From Arthrobacter castelli DSM 16402 (lineage in GTDB: Bacteria > Actinomycetota > Actinomycetes > Actinomycetales > Micrococcaceae): 64,000 bases of DNA. The stretch covers positions 175,982 through 239,981 of the forward strand of contig NZ_AUMN01000004.1 in NCBI RefSeq assembly GCF_000430705.1. Reading direction: 5' to 3'. The translations under genes were made by a program, and so were the position numbers. This document shows, piece after piece, positions 1 to 7,955 of the stretch. Under the pieces are notes generated by a model, which was given only the letters and a program-made list of their open reading frames with translations, made no database searches and was not told where the DNA came from. The stretch's first letter is position 1, and each line of letters starts with the position of its first letter.

Positions 1-213
1 GTAGGCGCAGCCAGCGGTGGTGGCTGGGTCGTGATCCTGGTTGCGCGATACGTGAATCTCGACGGGGCCCAGCGAGGCGAACCCATACTCCTCGTTGTGG
101 GGCTCGACCTCGAACCCGAGACCGCGGTAGTGCTCCAGCCAGCGTGCCACGTCAGTGGTCGAAAACACCGGCGCCACCGACCGCAGCTTCACAGACGTCT
201 TGTTCATCTTCAT
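1..213 (-). CDS. VOC (glyoxalase/bleomycin-resistance) family protein, truncated by window edge
   Basis: The reverse strand encodes an N-terminal segment of 71 residues starting MKMNKTSVKL, with a GGGAG ribosome site about ten bases upstream; a second ATG two codons later is also possible. The stretch with FSTTDVARWLEHYRGLGF followed by a GFASLGPVEIHVS strand is the beta-alpha-beta-beta pattern that opens a vicinal oxygen chelate domain. Such proteins act as small cytosolic metalloenzymes or bind drugs; the substrate cannot be inferred. The rest of the gene lies outside the window. It is divergent from the ABC exporter operon. Confidence 0.7.
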   Translation of the reverse strand, partial: MKMNKTSVKLRSVAPVFSTTDVARWLEHYRGLGFEVEPHNEEYGFASLGPVEIHVSRNQDHDPATTAGCAY

Positions 214-325
214 GGTCAGATTCTCCCACCCGCCGCGAAGTCGCCAGGGACGCTTCGATCAGCTGACCCCACGTGACCAGTCATCGTCCCGGTGGGCATG
301 GGACGGCGGAAATCGTTGACCTGCG

Positions 326-347
326 GTGTCCACCGTTCGGTGGACAC
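326..347. promoter_or_regulatory. Perfect 22-bp palindrome, candidate operator of the ABC exporter operon
   Basis: The arms GTGTCCACCG and CGGTGGACAC are exact reverse complements around a TT centre. It lies in the divergent intergenic space, 56 bases before the exporter ATP-binding gene, with TTGACC just upstream (316-321) and an AT-rich TATATT downstream (357-362). NarL/LuxR-type response regulators bind inverted repeats of this sort, and such a regulator ends this operon; the assignment is inferred. A hairpin role in RNA is the alternative. Confidence 0.5.
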
Positions 348-403
348 GAAGTTCAGTATATTGGGCCTCATTTCGGAACCCATAGGCACGGCAAGCTGAT
401 CAT

Positions 404-1363
404 ATGAACGCACTGACATCTTTGAGTACTCAACCGACGAAGCGGGTCCGGGAGGATGGACCGATTATTGGAGTCGAGCAGTTAACTAAGTCGTATGCGA
501 AGCCCAAGGGCGGGCAGTTCAATGCGGTGGACAACGTCACCTTCGAGGTCAGCGCCGGCGAAACCTATGCCATGCTTGGCCCTAACGGTGCCGGCAAATC
601 CACCACGATTGAAATACTTGAAGGACACCGGAAGCCCACGAGCGGGGCCGCGAGGGTCCTCGGCTGCCGGCCGTACAAGGCATCACCGGCTTTTCGGGCG
701 CGGATCGGCGTTGTCCTGCAGGAAGCGACCGACGCCGGCGAGCTCGGTGTCGCAGAATCGCTGCGGAACCTGGCCGTTTTCTACCCCAACCCGAGGAGCG
801 TCGACGAGGTGGTTGCCGCGGTTGGACTTGAAGAAAAGGCCAGCGCCCGGATCAAGGCCCTCTCCGGCGGCCAGCGGCGGCGCGCAGACGTGGCGATGGG
901 CCTGATCGGCAACCCCGAGCTGCTGTTCCTCGACGAGCCGACCACCGGCTTTGACCCTGAGGCCCGCCGCGCATTCTGGGAGCTGATCCGCAGCCTCGGT
1001 CAGGATGGGACCACCGTTGTCCTGACCACTCACTATCTGGATGAAGCGCAGCAGTTGGCCGACCGCCTCGGCATTATCGCGGGTGGGCGGCTCATCGCTG
1101 AAGGTACCCCCACTACCATCGGCGGGCCTGAGGTACGCACTCCGCGGGTGCGGTGGACCGATCAGGAGGGCAGACATGAGCAGATCACTACCGAGCCTGC
1201 CTCGCTCATCCAGCGGATTAGTGACGGCGGACGGCGGGAACCGGAGTTGCTGGAGGTTTTCCGACCCTCCCTCGAGGATATTTATCTGCAGCTGCTGGAT
1301 CATCAGAAATCGGTTGATCCAAAGCCAGCCAGCGAACCCCGGAATCGGCAGGATCTGCCATGA
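404..1363 (+). CDS. ABC-2 exporter ATP-binding protein (DrrA/multidrug type)
   Basis: Predicted 319-aa cytosolic ATPase that powers the membrane partner encoded next. The Walker A loop GPNGAGKST lies near residues 59-67, the LSGGQ signature near 153-157, Walker B LLFLDEP near 173-179, followed by TGFDP and the switch histidine in TTHYLDEA. The lone ATP-binding domain with a C-terminal extension of about 90 residues is typical of DrrA-like drug, lipid or antibiotic exporters. Its end overlaps the permease start by four bases (ATGA), so the two are translationally coupled. The cargo is unknown. Confidence 0.92.
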   Translation: MNALTSLSTQPTKRVREDGPIIGVEQLTKSYAKPKGGQFNAVDNVTFEVSAGETYAMLGPNGAGKSTTIEILEGHRKPTSGAARVLGCRPYKASPAFRARIGVVLQEATDAGELGVAESLRNLAVFYPNPRSVDEVVAAVGLEEKASARIKALSGGQRRRADVAMGLIGNPELLFLDEPTTGFDPEARRAFWELIRSLGQDGTTVVLTTHYLDEAQQLADRLGIIAGGRLIAEGTPTTIGGPEVRTPRVRWTDQEGRHEQITTEPASLIQRISDGGRREPELLEVFRPSLEDIYLQLLDHQKSVDPKPASEPRNRQDLP

Positions 1364-2238
1364 GCAGCTCAAACGTCACTGCCAGCAGGTCTTTGAACCG
1401 CGCTCGAGACCCGGATAAGCCCTGGCGCCCCAATACTTTCGTGCTTGGCTGCAGACGGACCGTCGTCGAGATTGTGCTATTTAACCGGGATGTCGCGTCG
1501 CTGTTTTTCATCTTGTTGTTCCCGATACTGATCATGGGTCTGTTCAGTACTGTCTTCGGCGATGAGCCCACTTTCGGTGCCGAGGGCGATGTCGTTGATC
1601 CGATCACGCCGGCGCAGTATTATCTGCCGGGCTTGATTGCCCTCGGCACCATTCTGAGCGGATTCCAGAATCTGAGCGGCTACGTCGCGGCCGAGCGGTA
1701 TAACGGCGCCATCAAGCGCCTGGCCGGTACGCCGTTACCGCCGCTGTCCTACTTCATCGGCAAGACCGGTCTGACCCTGTACTTGATCGTTACCCAGACC
1801 GTGCTGCTGCTGCTGTTTGCCGGGTTCGTGATGGATGTGCCGATGCCAACGGATCCACAGCAATGGTTCACCTTTGCCTGGGTGTTGTTACTGAGCACAG
1901 GCGCATGGTCGATGGCCGGCATTGCGTTTGCCTGCTTGGCCAAGTCCGCTCAAAGTGCCGCCACCCTGACCGTATTGCCGGTTTTGCTGCTCTCCTTCAC
2001 TTCCGGAGTCTACTTTCCCTTCCACCGGTTGCCCGAATGGTTGCAGAACATCGCTAATGTGACGCCACTGCGCTGGACGGCGAGCGGGATGCGATCGGTG
2101 TTCCTGCCTGAAGGATGGGAAATGGCCGAACCAGGCCAAGCCTGGCATCTGGGACTCTCGGCCGTCGTCATTCTGCTCTGGCTGATCGTGGGACTAGTGG
2201 TGGTCCGGCTGACGTTCAAGTGGCCACCGCAGAAATGA
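1360..2238 (+). CDS. ABC-2 type exporter permease
   Basis: A 292-aa integral membrane protein with about six hydrophobic segments: one near the N terminus (SLFFILLFPILIMGLF), then, after a periplasmic stretch, a set running from LPGLIALGTILSGF to the end. The periplasmic loop with YYLPG and the YNGAIKRLAGTPL region before the second membrane block are typical of the ABC-2 permease family. It probably forms a dimer driven by the preceding ATPase. Its coupling to that gene and to the sensor kinase 30 bases downstream suggests an exporter under local two-component control. Confidence 0.9.
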   Translation: MSSSNVTASRSLNRARDPDKPWRPNTFVLGCRRTVVEIVLFNRDVASLFFILLFPILIMGLFSTVFGDEPTFGAEGDVVDPITPAQYYLPGLIALGTILSGFQNLSGYVAAERYNGAIKRLAGTPLPPLSYFIGKTGLTLYLIVTQTVLLLLFAGFVMDVPMPTDPQQWFTFAWVLLLSTGAWSMAGIAFACLAKSAQSAATLTVLPVLLLSFTSGVYFPFHRLPEWLQNIANVTPLRWTASGMRSVFLPEGWEMAEPGQAWHLGLSAVVILLWLIVGLVVVRLTFKWPPQK

Positions 2239-2269
2239 GCACCACGGGAAAAACAGTAGAGTTGTGGCC

Positions 2270-3523
2270 ATGAGCGCGAGGCAGGACCGGGCCGAACGCA
2301 TGAGGCCGGATCGTTCGGTATGGGTCGGCGGGATGAAATGGTGGCACGCGGCGTTCTACGTCGTCCTGACCACAGCGGTGCTGATCATCGTCGGGTATGA
2401 CGGATCCGGGATCGAAAAAATTCCCATGCTGCTGGCCCTTGCCGGCCTCGGTGTCGTCTATCCATTCCTCACCCGGCACCGGAATCTTAGAACCTGGAAA
2501 CCGAAGGCATATCTGGTGTTGCTGACCGCCGTCGTTATTCTGTTGGTCAGCCAAGGCGGGGTCGGGATGGTCATCCTGTTTGTGGCATTTCCGCAGATGT
2601 GGATGTTCGCCGGAACGGCCAGGGGCGGCGTCGCCTTCACCGCAATTCTGTGCATCGGGGTGGGCGCTGCGCAGCTTCAGTTCTGGAACGAGTCCGAAAT
2701 ATCGCTTAGCGGTGCAGTCGTCCAGGCCGCCACCACCTTTGTGGCCAGCACCATGCTGGGACTGTGGATCTACAAGATCATCGCCCAGAGCGAGGACCGT
2801 GGCGAGCTATTGGCGGAACTGGAAGCTGCCCGGACTGAACTTACCGCCTCGTACAGAGAGCAGGGTGCCATGGCCGAGCGAGAGCGGATATCCCGCGAAA
2901 TCCACGACACGCTGGCACAAGGCTTCACGTCCATCATCATGCTCACCGAAGCGGCACAGGCTCAGTTGCGAAAAGAGAGTCCAGGTTCAGGGGCCACGGC
3001 GTTGGAGCAGCAACTGCAGGGAATCCAATCCACGGCCCGGAGCAGTCTGCAGGAGGCGCGGTCCCTGATTGCTGCCACGGGGCCGGCGCCGCTTCAGGGA
3101 GCGGACCTGCTCGATGCGTTGGCCCGCTTAGAGGAATCATTTGCCGATGACCCCGGCGCGGACTTGGTGCTGACCCTGCCCGGCTCCCTGCCGCCATTGT
3201 CCTCTGTCCAGCAAATCGCCATCCTGCGCACAGCCCAGGAAGCGCTCAACAATGTCAGGCGTCATTCCTCAGCGGAGCATGTCACACTCCGTCTGGAGGC
3301 CCCTGACAGAAGGCTGACACTGTTGATCCATGATGACGGTGACGGATTCGATCCCGGCACGGCAACCCACGGGTTCGGTCTGGAGGGGATGGCAGCACGG
3401 CTCGATGAGATCGGCGCCCGGTTGGACCTTCAGTCGGCACCCGGCGAAGGGACTACCGTCTCGGCGACAGTCCCGCTGGACCTGCATCCACAAAGACAAC
3501 CAGCGCAGGTCGGCAATGCCTGA
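2270..3523 (+). CDS. Sensor histidine kinase, DesK/NarX-like (HisKA_3)
   Basis: About 417 residues: roughly six N-terminal membrane segments, a linker helix, the phosphoacceptor motif ISREIHDTLAQGF, and a C-terminal HATPase domain with the N box AQEALNNVRRHS and the G box DDGDGFDPG followed by GFGLEGM. This is the histidine kinase class that pairs with NarL-type regulators. A GTG six bases upstream at 2264 is an alternative start. The short extracytoplasmic loops suggest sensing within the membrane, as in LiaS and DesK. The gene overlaps its response regulator by eight bases. Confidence 0.9.
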   Translation: MSARQDRAERMRPDRSVWVGGMKWWHAAFYVVLTTAVLIIVGYDGSGIEKIPMLLALAGLGVVYPFLTRHRNLRTWKPKAYLVLLTAVVILLVSQGGVGMVILFVAFPQMWMFAGTARGGVAFTAILCIGVGAAQLQFWNESEISLSGAVVQAATTFVASTMLGLWIYKIIAQSEDRGELLAELEAARTELTASYREQGAMAERERISREIHDTLAQGFTSIIMLTEAAQAQLRKESPGSGATALEQQLQGIQSTARSSLQEARSLIAATGPAPLQGADLLDALARLEESFADDPGADLVLTLPGSLPPLSSVQQIAILRTAQEALNNVRRHSSAEHVTLRLEAPDRRLTLLIHDDGDGFDPGTATHGFGLEGMAARLDEIGARLDLQSAPGEGTTVSATVPLDLHPQRQPAQVGNA

Positions 3524-4148
3524 GCGGATCCGGGTGGTGATTGCCGACGATCATCCCATTGTCCGCGCCGGCCTTGCAGGATTGCTGAACACTTCGGACG
3601 GTATCGACGTCGCGGGCCAAGCCGGTGACGGGCAGGAGGCGCTACGTATGGTCGCCGAGTTGGAGCCCGACGTCGTCCTAATGGATTTGCGGATGCCCGG
3701 CCTCGACGGCGCCAGCGCGACAGCGCGCATCCACTCCGACCATCCAAACCCCAAGGTTCTTGTCCTGACCACCTACGACGGCGATGCGGACATCATGCGC
3801 TCGGTCGAGGCAGGGGCGGTCGGATACCTGCTCAAGGACACCGCCGGGGAGACGATCATCGAGGCAGTCTTCGCCGCGGCCCGTGGCGAAACCGTACTGG
3901 CACCGGCCGTTGCGGCCAAACTGGTCTCGCGGATGCGGATGCCGGAGCAGCGGTCCTTGTCGGCACGGGAGGTGGAGGTTCTTGAAGCTGTCTCGACCGG
4001 GCTGAGCAATTCCGAGATTGCGGCCCGCCTCTTCATCGCCGAAGCAACCGTGAAAACCCACCTGCTGCGCATCTTCGCCAAGCTCGACGTCGAGGACCGC
4101 ACCCGCGCTGTCGTCGTCGCAATGGAACGGAGACTACTGCGACGTTGA
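3516..4148 (+). CDS. NarL/LuxR-family response regulator
   Basis: A 210-aa DNA-binding regulator. The receiver domain has the acidic pair in VVIADDHP, the phosphoacceptor aspartate in VVLMDLRMPG, the switch threonine in VLVLTTY and the lysine in YLLKD. The C-terminal LuxR helix-turn-helix carries LSAREVEVLEAVSTGLSNSEIA and VKTHLLRI. The ATG at 3516 starts exactly at the recognisable receiver domain and overlaps the kinase stop codon, so kinase and regulator are coupled. The likely target is its own operon, through the palindrome at 326-347; this is inference. Confidence 0.92.
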   Translation: MPERIRVVIADDHPIVRAGLAGLLNTSDGIDVAGQAGDGQEALRMVAELEPDVVLMDLRMPGLDGASATARIHSDHPNPKVLVLTTYDGDADIMRSVEAGAVGYLLKDTAGETIIEAVFAAARGETVLAPAVAAKLVSRMRMPEQRSLSAREVEVLEAVSTGLSNSEIAARLFIAEATVKTHLLRIFAKLDVEDRTRAVVVAMERRLLRR

Positions 4149-4913
4149 GCTCGACGTGACGCGGTGCTCGCATACACCCCTCCACCTTCGAGAAGTGTGA
4201 GCCCAATATGAAGATCAGAATTCTGCCGGGCGGCAGCCGATTGTCCCCGAACTCAACACCGGCATCCGCAGCATCAAAGCAGAGCGGAACCATCCCCGCA
4301 CGCCTTGGACGAATCTGTTCGAGGGCGACGATGGGCCCGAGAAGATCGTGGAAAACCCGACGTCATTATCGCCATGGGCAGCCAAGGCCCTGCCACGGCA
4401 AAGCGAATAACCGACGCCGAGCTGAATATTTCGCCGAAGTCATGGAACGCTTTAAAATGTCTGGTCCAGATTACCGTCGTGCGGCACGCACAATCCCACT
4501 CAAGCAACAAAGAAAGTTTGCTTTGAGGGCAGCTAACCGCCAGCTAACCGGGGTGACTCCGCAGAGTACCATCACCAACCATGCGTATATTGGGCCAATG
4601 GATGCATCCCGCAAGACCGTCCTTGCCCTACGCGACGTCGCTTACGGTCCAACCACCTGCCGCCAGAGTCAACGGTCGTCGATCCTCTTACGGGAGGCTC
4701 AGCTTTGGCATAGGCATAGAGCCCTCATTGACGCAAGCGACGAGCTCATTGCCTTCCCCGACTTGGTGGCGCGCGCTAGTATCACTTCATGATCAGGTGC
4801 TGTTTCTTTGCTGTGCGCCTTCGCTGCTCGTCACGAAGGACGGCGACACGTGCACGCTCGCCGTACTCGCTGGATCTGCCTTTTCATTTCACGAGTATTG
4901 GAACCAACTACTC
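4149..4913 (+). other. Gap with degenerate coding-like remnants
   Basis: No intact gene was found. One frame near 4200-4360 gives PIVPELNTGIRSIKAERNHP and FEGDDGPEKIVENP. The adjacent frame then continues as DVIIAMGSQGPATAKRITDAE before losing protein-like composition near 4430. This suggests a frameshifted relic of one gene on the + strand, of unrecognised family. The remaining 450 bases before the nucleotidyltransferase gene show only short low-quality open frames. Confidence 0.3.
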
Positions 4914-5693
4914 TTGATTACGTCTTTCCCTGAGCTGAATGCTGTCCTGCAGGAGCTGAACGAGGCAGCGCGTACCATCCTGCAAGGCACGTACGTCGGT
5001 GGCTACCTGCAAGGCTCCTTCGCTCTCGGCGGTGGCGACGCGTATAGCGACGCTGACTTCATCATCGTCACAACCGTTCCACCAAGCGGTGAGGTAGAGG
5101 CCGACCTCCGACGCCTGCACGCCGATATACCAACACGTCCCGGCCTCTGGCCAGACAACATCGAAGGCTCTTACGCGCACGCAGATTCGCTACGTTCGGC
5201 GGAGGGGCTCGGTGTGCCGTGGTTGTTCGTGGACCGCGGACGCCGGGAGATGACCTGGGACGATCACTGCAACAACCTCCACACACGGTGGATCCTGCGC
5301 AATCACGGCATCGTGCTCGGCGGTCCTCCGCCCGCAGAACTCGTCGATCATGTCCCGGAACAGGCTATGCGGGAGGCGGCGCGCGAGGCGCTGCCGGGCA
5401 CCCTGGCAGGAATACGCGAGTGGGCCGACATGGAGCATGCCTGGACGCAGCGATACATCGTGCAGACCTACAGCCGTGTGCTCTACACCGCGACGACCGG
5501 CAAAGTGGCCTCCAAATCCACCGCGCTCGAGTGGGTGTGCAATAGGCTCGATCCCGTCTGGTCACCGCTCCTGGCGCAAGTCGCAGAGGACCGCGCAACT
5601 CCCTGGAAGCCAGTGGACCCGCCACTCCCCGGAAGTATGCGGCGAGCATGCGAGTTCGCCTCCTACGTCGAGGTGTTCGCCGAGACTCACTGA
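4914..5693 (+). CDS. Aminoglycoside adenylyltransferase-like nucleotidyltransferase (AadA/DUF4111 type)
   Basis: About 259 residues from a TTG at 4914, chosen because family similarity begins there (ITSFPELNAVLQEL, then GGYLQGSFALGGGD); the open frame extends further upstream but with implausible composition. The nucleotidyltransferase signature GSF followed by SDADFIIV supplies the metal-binding acidic residues, and the C-terminal helical half has WILRNHG and YSRVLYTATTGK. AadA-type enzymes adenylate streptomycin and spectinomycin, but the DUF4111 relatives are mostly uncharacterised, so resistance is only a possibility. It sits alone between the exporter operon and the oxidase operon. Confidence 0.75.
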   Translation: MITSFPELNAVLQELNEAARTILQGTYVGGYLQGSFALGGGDAYSDADFIIVTTVPPSGEVEADLRRLHADIPTRPGLWPDNIEGSYAHADSLRSAEGLGVPWLFVDRGRREMTWDDHCNNLHTRWILRNHGIVLGGPPPAELVDHVPEQAMREAAREALPGTLAGIREWADMEHAWTQRYIVQTYSRVLYTATTGKVASKSTALEWVCNRLDPVWSPLLAQVAEDRATPWKPVDPPLPGSMRRACEFASYVEVFAETH

Positions 5694-6006
5694 ACACCGG
5701 CCTCGAGACCACCACAGTACAGCGCGTCCTCCTGATGCGCAGGCGGCGTCCCGGCCGAGGGAATCGTCTCGTGCAAAGTCCTGCCCGCTTCAAAGTGCTC
5801 AGCCACTAGAATCTCGCAGCTTCATCAGCTGGACGGATTTAGTGTTTGGGACACGGCCCGAGATACGGCCTACGTCCCGGGCAAAAAATGGTGGCTTGAG
5901 CCCAGTAGAGAGGAAGCGTCCCGCTTCGCGATTCGAGACTGCCTCTGTGCAGGTGCCGGCACCGCCGTTCGATTTGTTGCCGCCACCGGTCAATCAAACT
6001 TTGGCC
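5694..6006. other. Intergenic gap without recognised gene
   Basis: Convergent space between the nucleotidyltransferase and the multicopper oxidase gene. Short open frames exist on both strands, but none has a ribosome site or a protein-like composition. No clear terminator hairpin with a T tract was seen. Confidence 0.4.
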
Positions 6007-7551
6007 CTATCGGAGAGTTTGGAAGTTCGACATCATCATCATGTCCTCGTGTTCAAGATTGTGGCAGTGCATGACGTAGGTGCCGGCGTAGTCAGTCATT
6101 CGGATGGCGACCTCGACTACTTCGCCGGGCCGCAGATCGATTGTGTCCTTCCACCCGGTGTCGAATGGTCCGGGCCCGCCTCCGCCGCGGCGGGTGACTT
6201 GGAATTGTTCAAGGTGGACGTGGATGGGGTGATGGACGTCGGTGATGAACCGCCACAATTCGATGTCGCCGAGTGGAACCTTGGAGTCGATGCGGGCGGG
6301 GTCATAGGCCCGGCCGTTGATCAGCCATCCAGTCTCGCCGGAAGGGAGCGGGCCTTGGGTGAAGGTGAATTCGCGGGTGAGTGTCCCGGCCGTGGAGCTG
6401 ATTCCCTCGACGCGGCTGAGCCTCGGGGGTACGTTGCTGTCGTCGCGGGCCTTGCGTGCGATCCGGAAGCGCATCACGTTTTTCGTCGATCCGGTTCCGA
6501 AGGCGTTGGTCAGCGTGACGAGGCTGCCGACCGGGTAGGCGGAGAAGTCGATGACGACGTCGAAACGCTCGGCTGGCGCTATCCTCAGGTTCGGATGCTC
6601 CAGAGGTGCGGCCAGGAGTCCGCCGTCGGATCCGATTTGGGTGAACGAGGCGCCCTGTGGAGGGCGGGGGTCCAGCCGCAGGTCGTAGCGGCGGGCGTTG
6701 GAAGCGTTGAGGATCCGGAATCGGTAACGGACGGCGTCGACGTCGAGTTCCGGCCAGGGGGCGCCGTTGACGAGCACCACGTCGCCGAGGACGCCGGCCA
6801 TGTATTGTTCCGTGACGCCGGGTTGTTCCAGCATGGTCGGGTCCAGGGCGGGGTAGCGGAATGCGCCGTCTGCTTCGAACGCGCGGTCGGTGATCATCAG
6901 CGGGATGTCGCGGTCACCTCCGGGCAGTGGCAGCGCTTCTTCTTCGTCGTCGTGGATCAGGTGGAATCCGGCCAGGCCGTGGTAGACGGCCGGGCCGGTG
7001 AAGTCCATCCGGTGGTCGTGGTACCACAGTGTTGCGGCACGCTGCGTCATCGGATACTCGTAGGCGAAGGAGCCGCGGCTGATGGTGCCGCCCTGGTGGT
7101 GCCCCGGCACGGTATCCATGCCGCGCGGAAGCACATAATCAGTCGGGAACCCGTCGGATGCGGCCGGTGTGTGCCCGCCGTGCAGATGCACCACCGATGG
7201 GATGTCGAGTTCGTTGATGTGCTCGACGATCACCGGCCGTCCCGTCCGGGAAGGCACCGTTGGTCCCGGGAACTGCCCGTCATAGCCGAGGATGGGGGTC
7301 TTGGTGCCGGGCAGGATCTCGACTTCGGCATGACGCTGGGTGATGGCGAAATGGTCGGTGCCGCCGGTGGTGTCCGTGGGCACCGCGACCGCTGGCACTG
7401 GCAGCGGGACGGTGAATGGGCCGGGCAGCCGGAGCGAACTGCGCAGCAGGTTGCCCGTCGCACTGCCTGAGGCCAGCGCACAGCCCCCAAGGGTTGCACC
7501 GATCGCGGCACCGCCTGACAGGCCAAGGAAGTGTCGGCGGGATAGCGTCAT
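6007..7551 (-). CDS. Multicopper oxidase, Tat-exported
   Basis: A 514-aa oxidase beginning MTLSRRHFLG, a twin-arginine signal followed by a hydrophobic alanine/glycine stretch with a cysteine (GGCALASG) that could be lipidated. Copper-binding motifs are complete: HLHGGH, WYHDH, HPIHVHLEQF and the C-terminal HCHNLEHEDM that supplies type 1 and type 3 ligands. The methionine-rich end (MMMMSNF) matches CotA/bilirubin-oxidase and copper-oxidase relatives. The start overlaps the stop of the upstream membrane-protein gene (ATGA). The physiological substrate (phenolic compound, metal ion or bilirubin-like) is not decidable. A long open frame on the opposite strand is a composition shadow. Confidence 0.93.
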   Translation of the reverse strand: MTLSRRHFLGLSGGAAIGATLGGCALASGSATGNLLRSSLRLPGPFTVPLPVPAVAVPTDTTGGTDHFAITQRHAEVEILPGTKTPILGYDGQFPGPTVPSRTGRPVIVEHINELDIPSVVHLHGGHTPAASDGFPTDYVLPRGMDTVPGHHQGGTISRGSFAYEYPMTQRAATLWYHDHRMDFTGPAVYHGLAGFHLIHDDEEEALPLPGGDRDIPLMITDRAFEADGAFRYPALDPTMLEQPGVTEQYMAGVLGDVVLVNGAPWPELDVDAVRYRFRILNASNARRYDLRLDPRPPQGASFTQIGSDGGLLAAPLEHPNLRIAPAERFDVVIDFSAYPVGSLVTLTNAFGTGSTKNVMRFRIARKARDDSNVPPRLSRVEGISSTAGTLTREFTFTQGPLPSGETGWLINGRAYDPARIDSKVPLGDIELWRFITDVHHPIHVHLEQFQVTRRGGGGPGPFDTGWKDTIDLRPGEVVEVAIRMTDYAGTYVMHCHNLEHEDMMMMSNFQTLR

Positions 7552-7955
7552 GGCCGCGTCCTGGGTTCGGGCTGGTAGCGCAGCGACCAGATGAACATTG
7601 TGGTCACGGTGACGATGATCGCCACGCCCAGTGGAATGTGCAGGCCGAGGTCGCGGGCGTACCCGAATCCAACCTGCATCCCTTCCACGGGGAACAGCAC
7701 GACGGTGACGGCCAGCGGCCACCATGGTCCGCGACCGGGATACCAGAACAGTAGCGCGGGCACGGCCTGGGCCATGGTGATCAGGGTCAGCATTCCGCCG
7801 AGCAGCCGGTGCATTGTCATGGCGTCGAGGCTGCCGGACAGGTAGGCGCCTGCCAGGATCGCCTGCGTGAACGCGGCCGCGGCGTGCAGGCCGAGTATGG
7901 CGACGAGTATCCACCGGAATACCGGCTGCGCCCGCTCAAAGCGACGTGTGGGCAT
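7548..7955 (-). CDS. Small four-helix membrane protein
   Basis: A 135-aa protein starting MPTRRFERAQ with about four membrane segments (WILVAILGLHAAAAF, a second around the MTMHRLLGG region, VPALLFW with PLAVTVVLF, and IPLGVAIIVTVTTMFIW). Conserved-looking histidines in the first two helices could ligate haem, as in small cytochrome-like quinone-linked proteins, but this is a guess. It overlaps the FAD monooxygenase gene by 20 bases upstream and the oxidase gene by four bases downstream, so the three proteins are probably made together. Confidence 0.75.
   Translation of the reverse strand: MPTRRFERAQPVFRWILVAILGLHAAAAFTQAILAGAYLSGSLDAMTMHRLLGGMLTLITMAQAVPALLFWYPGRGPWWPLAVTVVLFPVEGMQVGFGYARDLGLHIPLGVAIIVTVTTMFIWSLRYQPEPRTRP

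Noticed and set aside
5350..7470. A 706-codon open frame on the + strand.
   Set aside because: It lies opposite the multicopper oxidase, has shadow composition rich in V, G, D and E, and no domain; the reverse-strand gene has complete copper motifs and a Tat signal.
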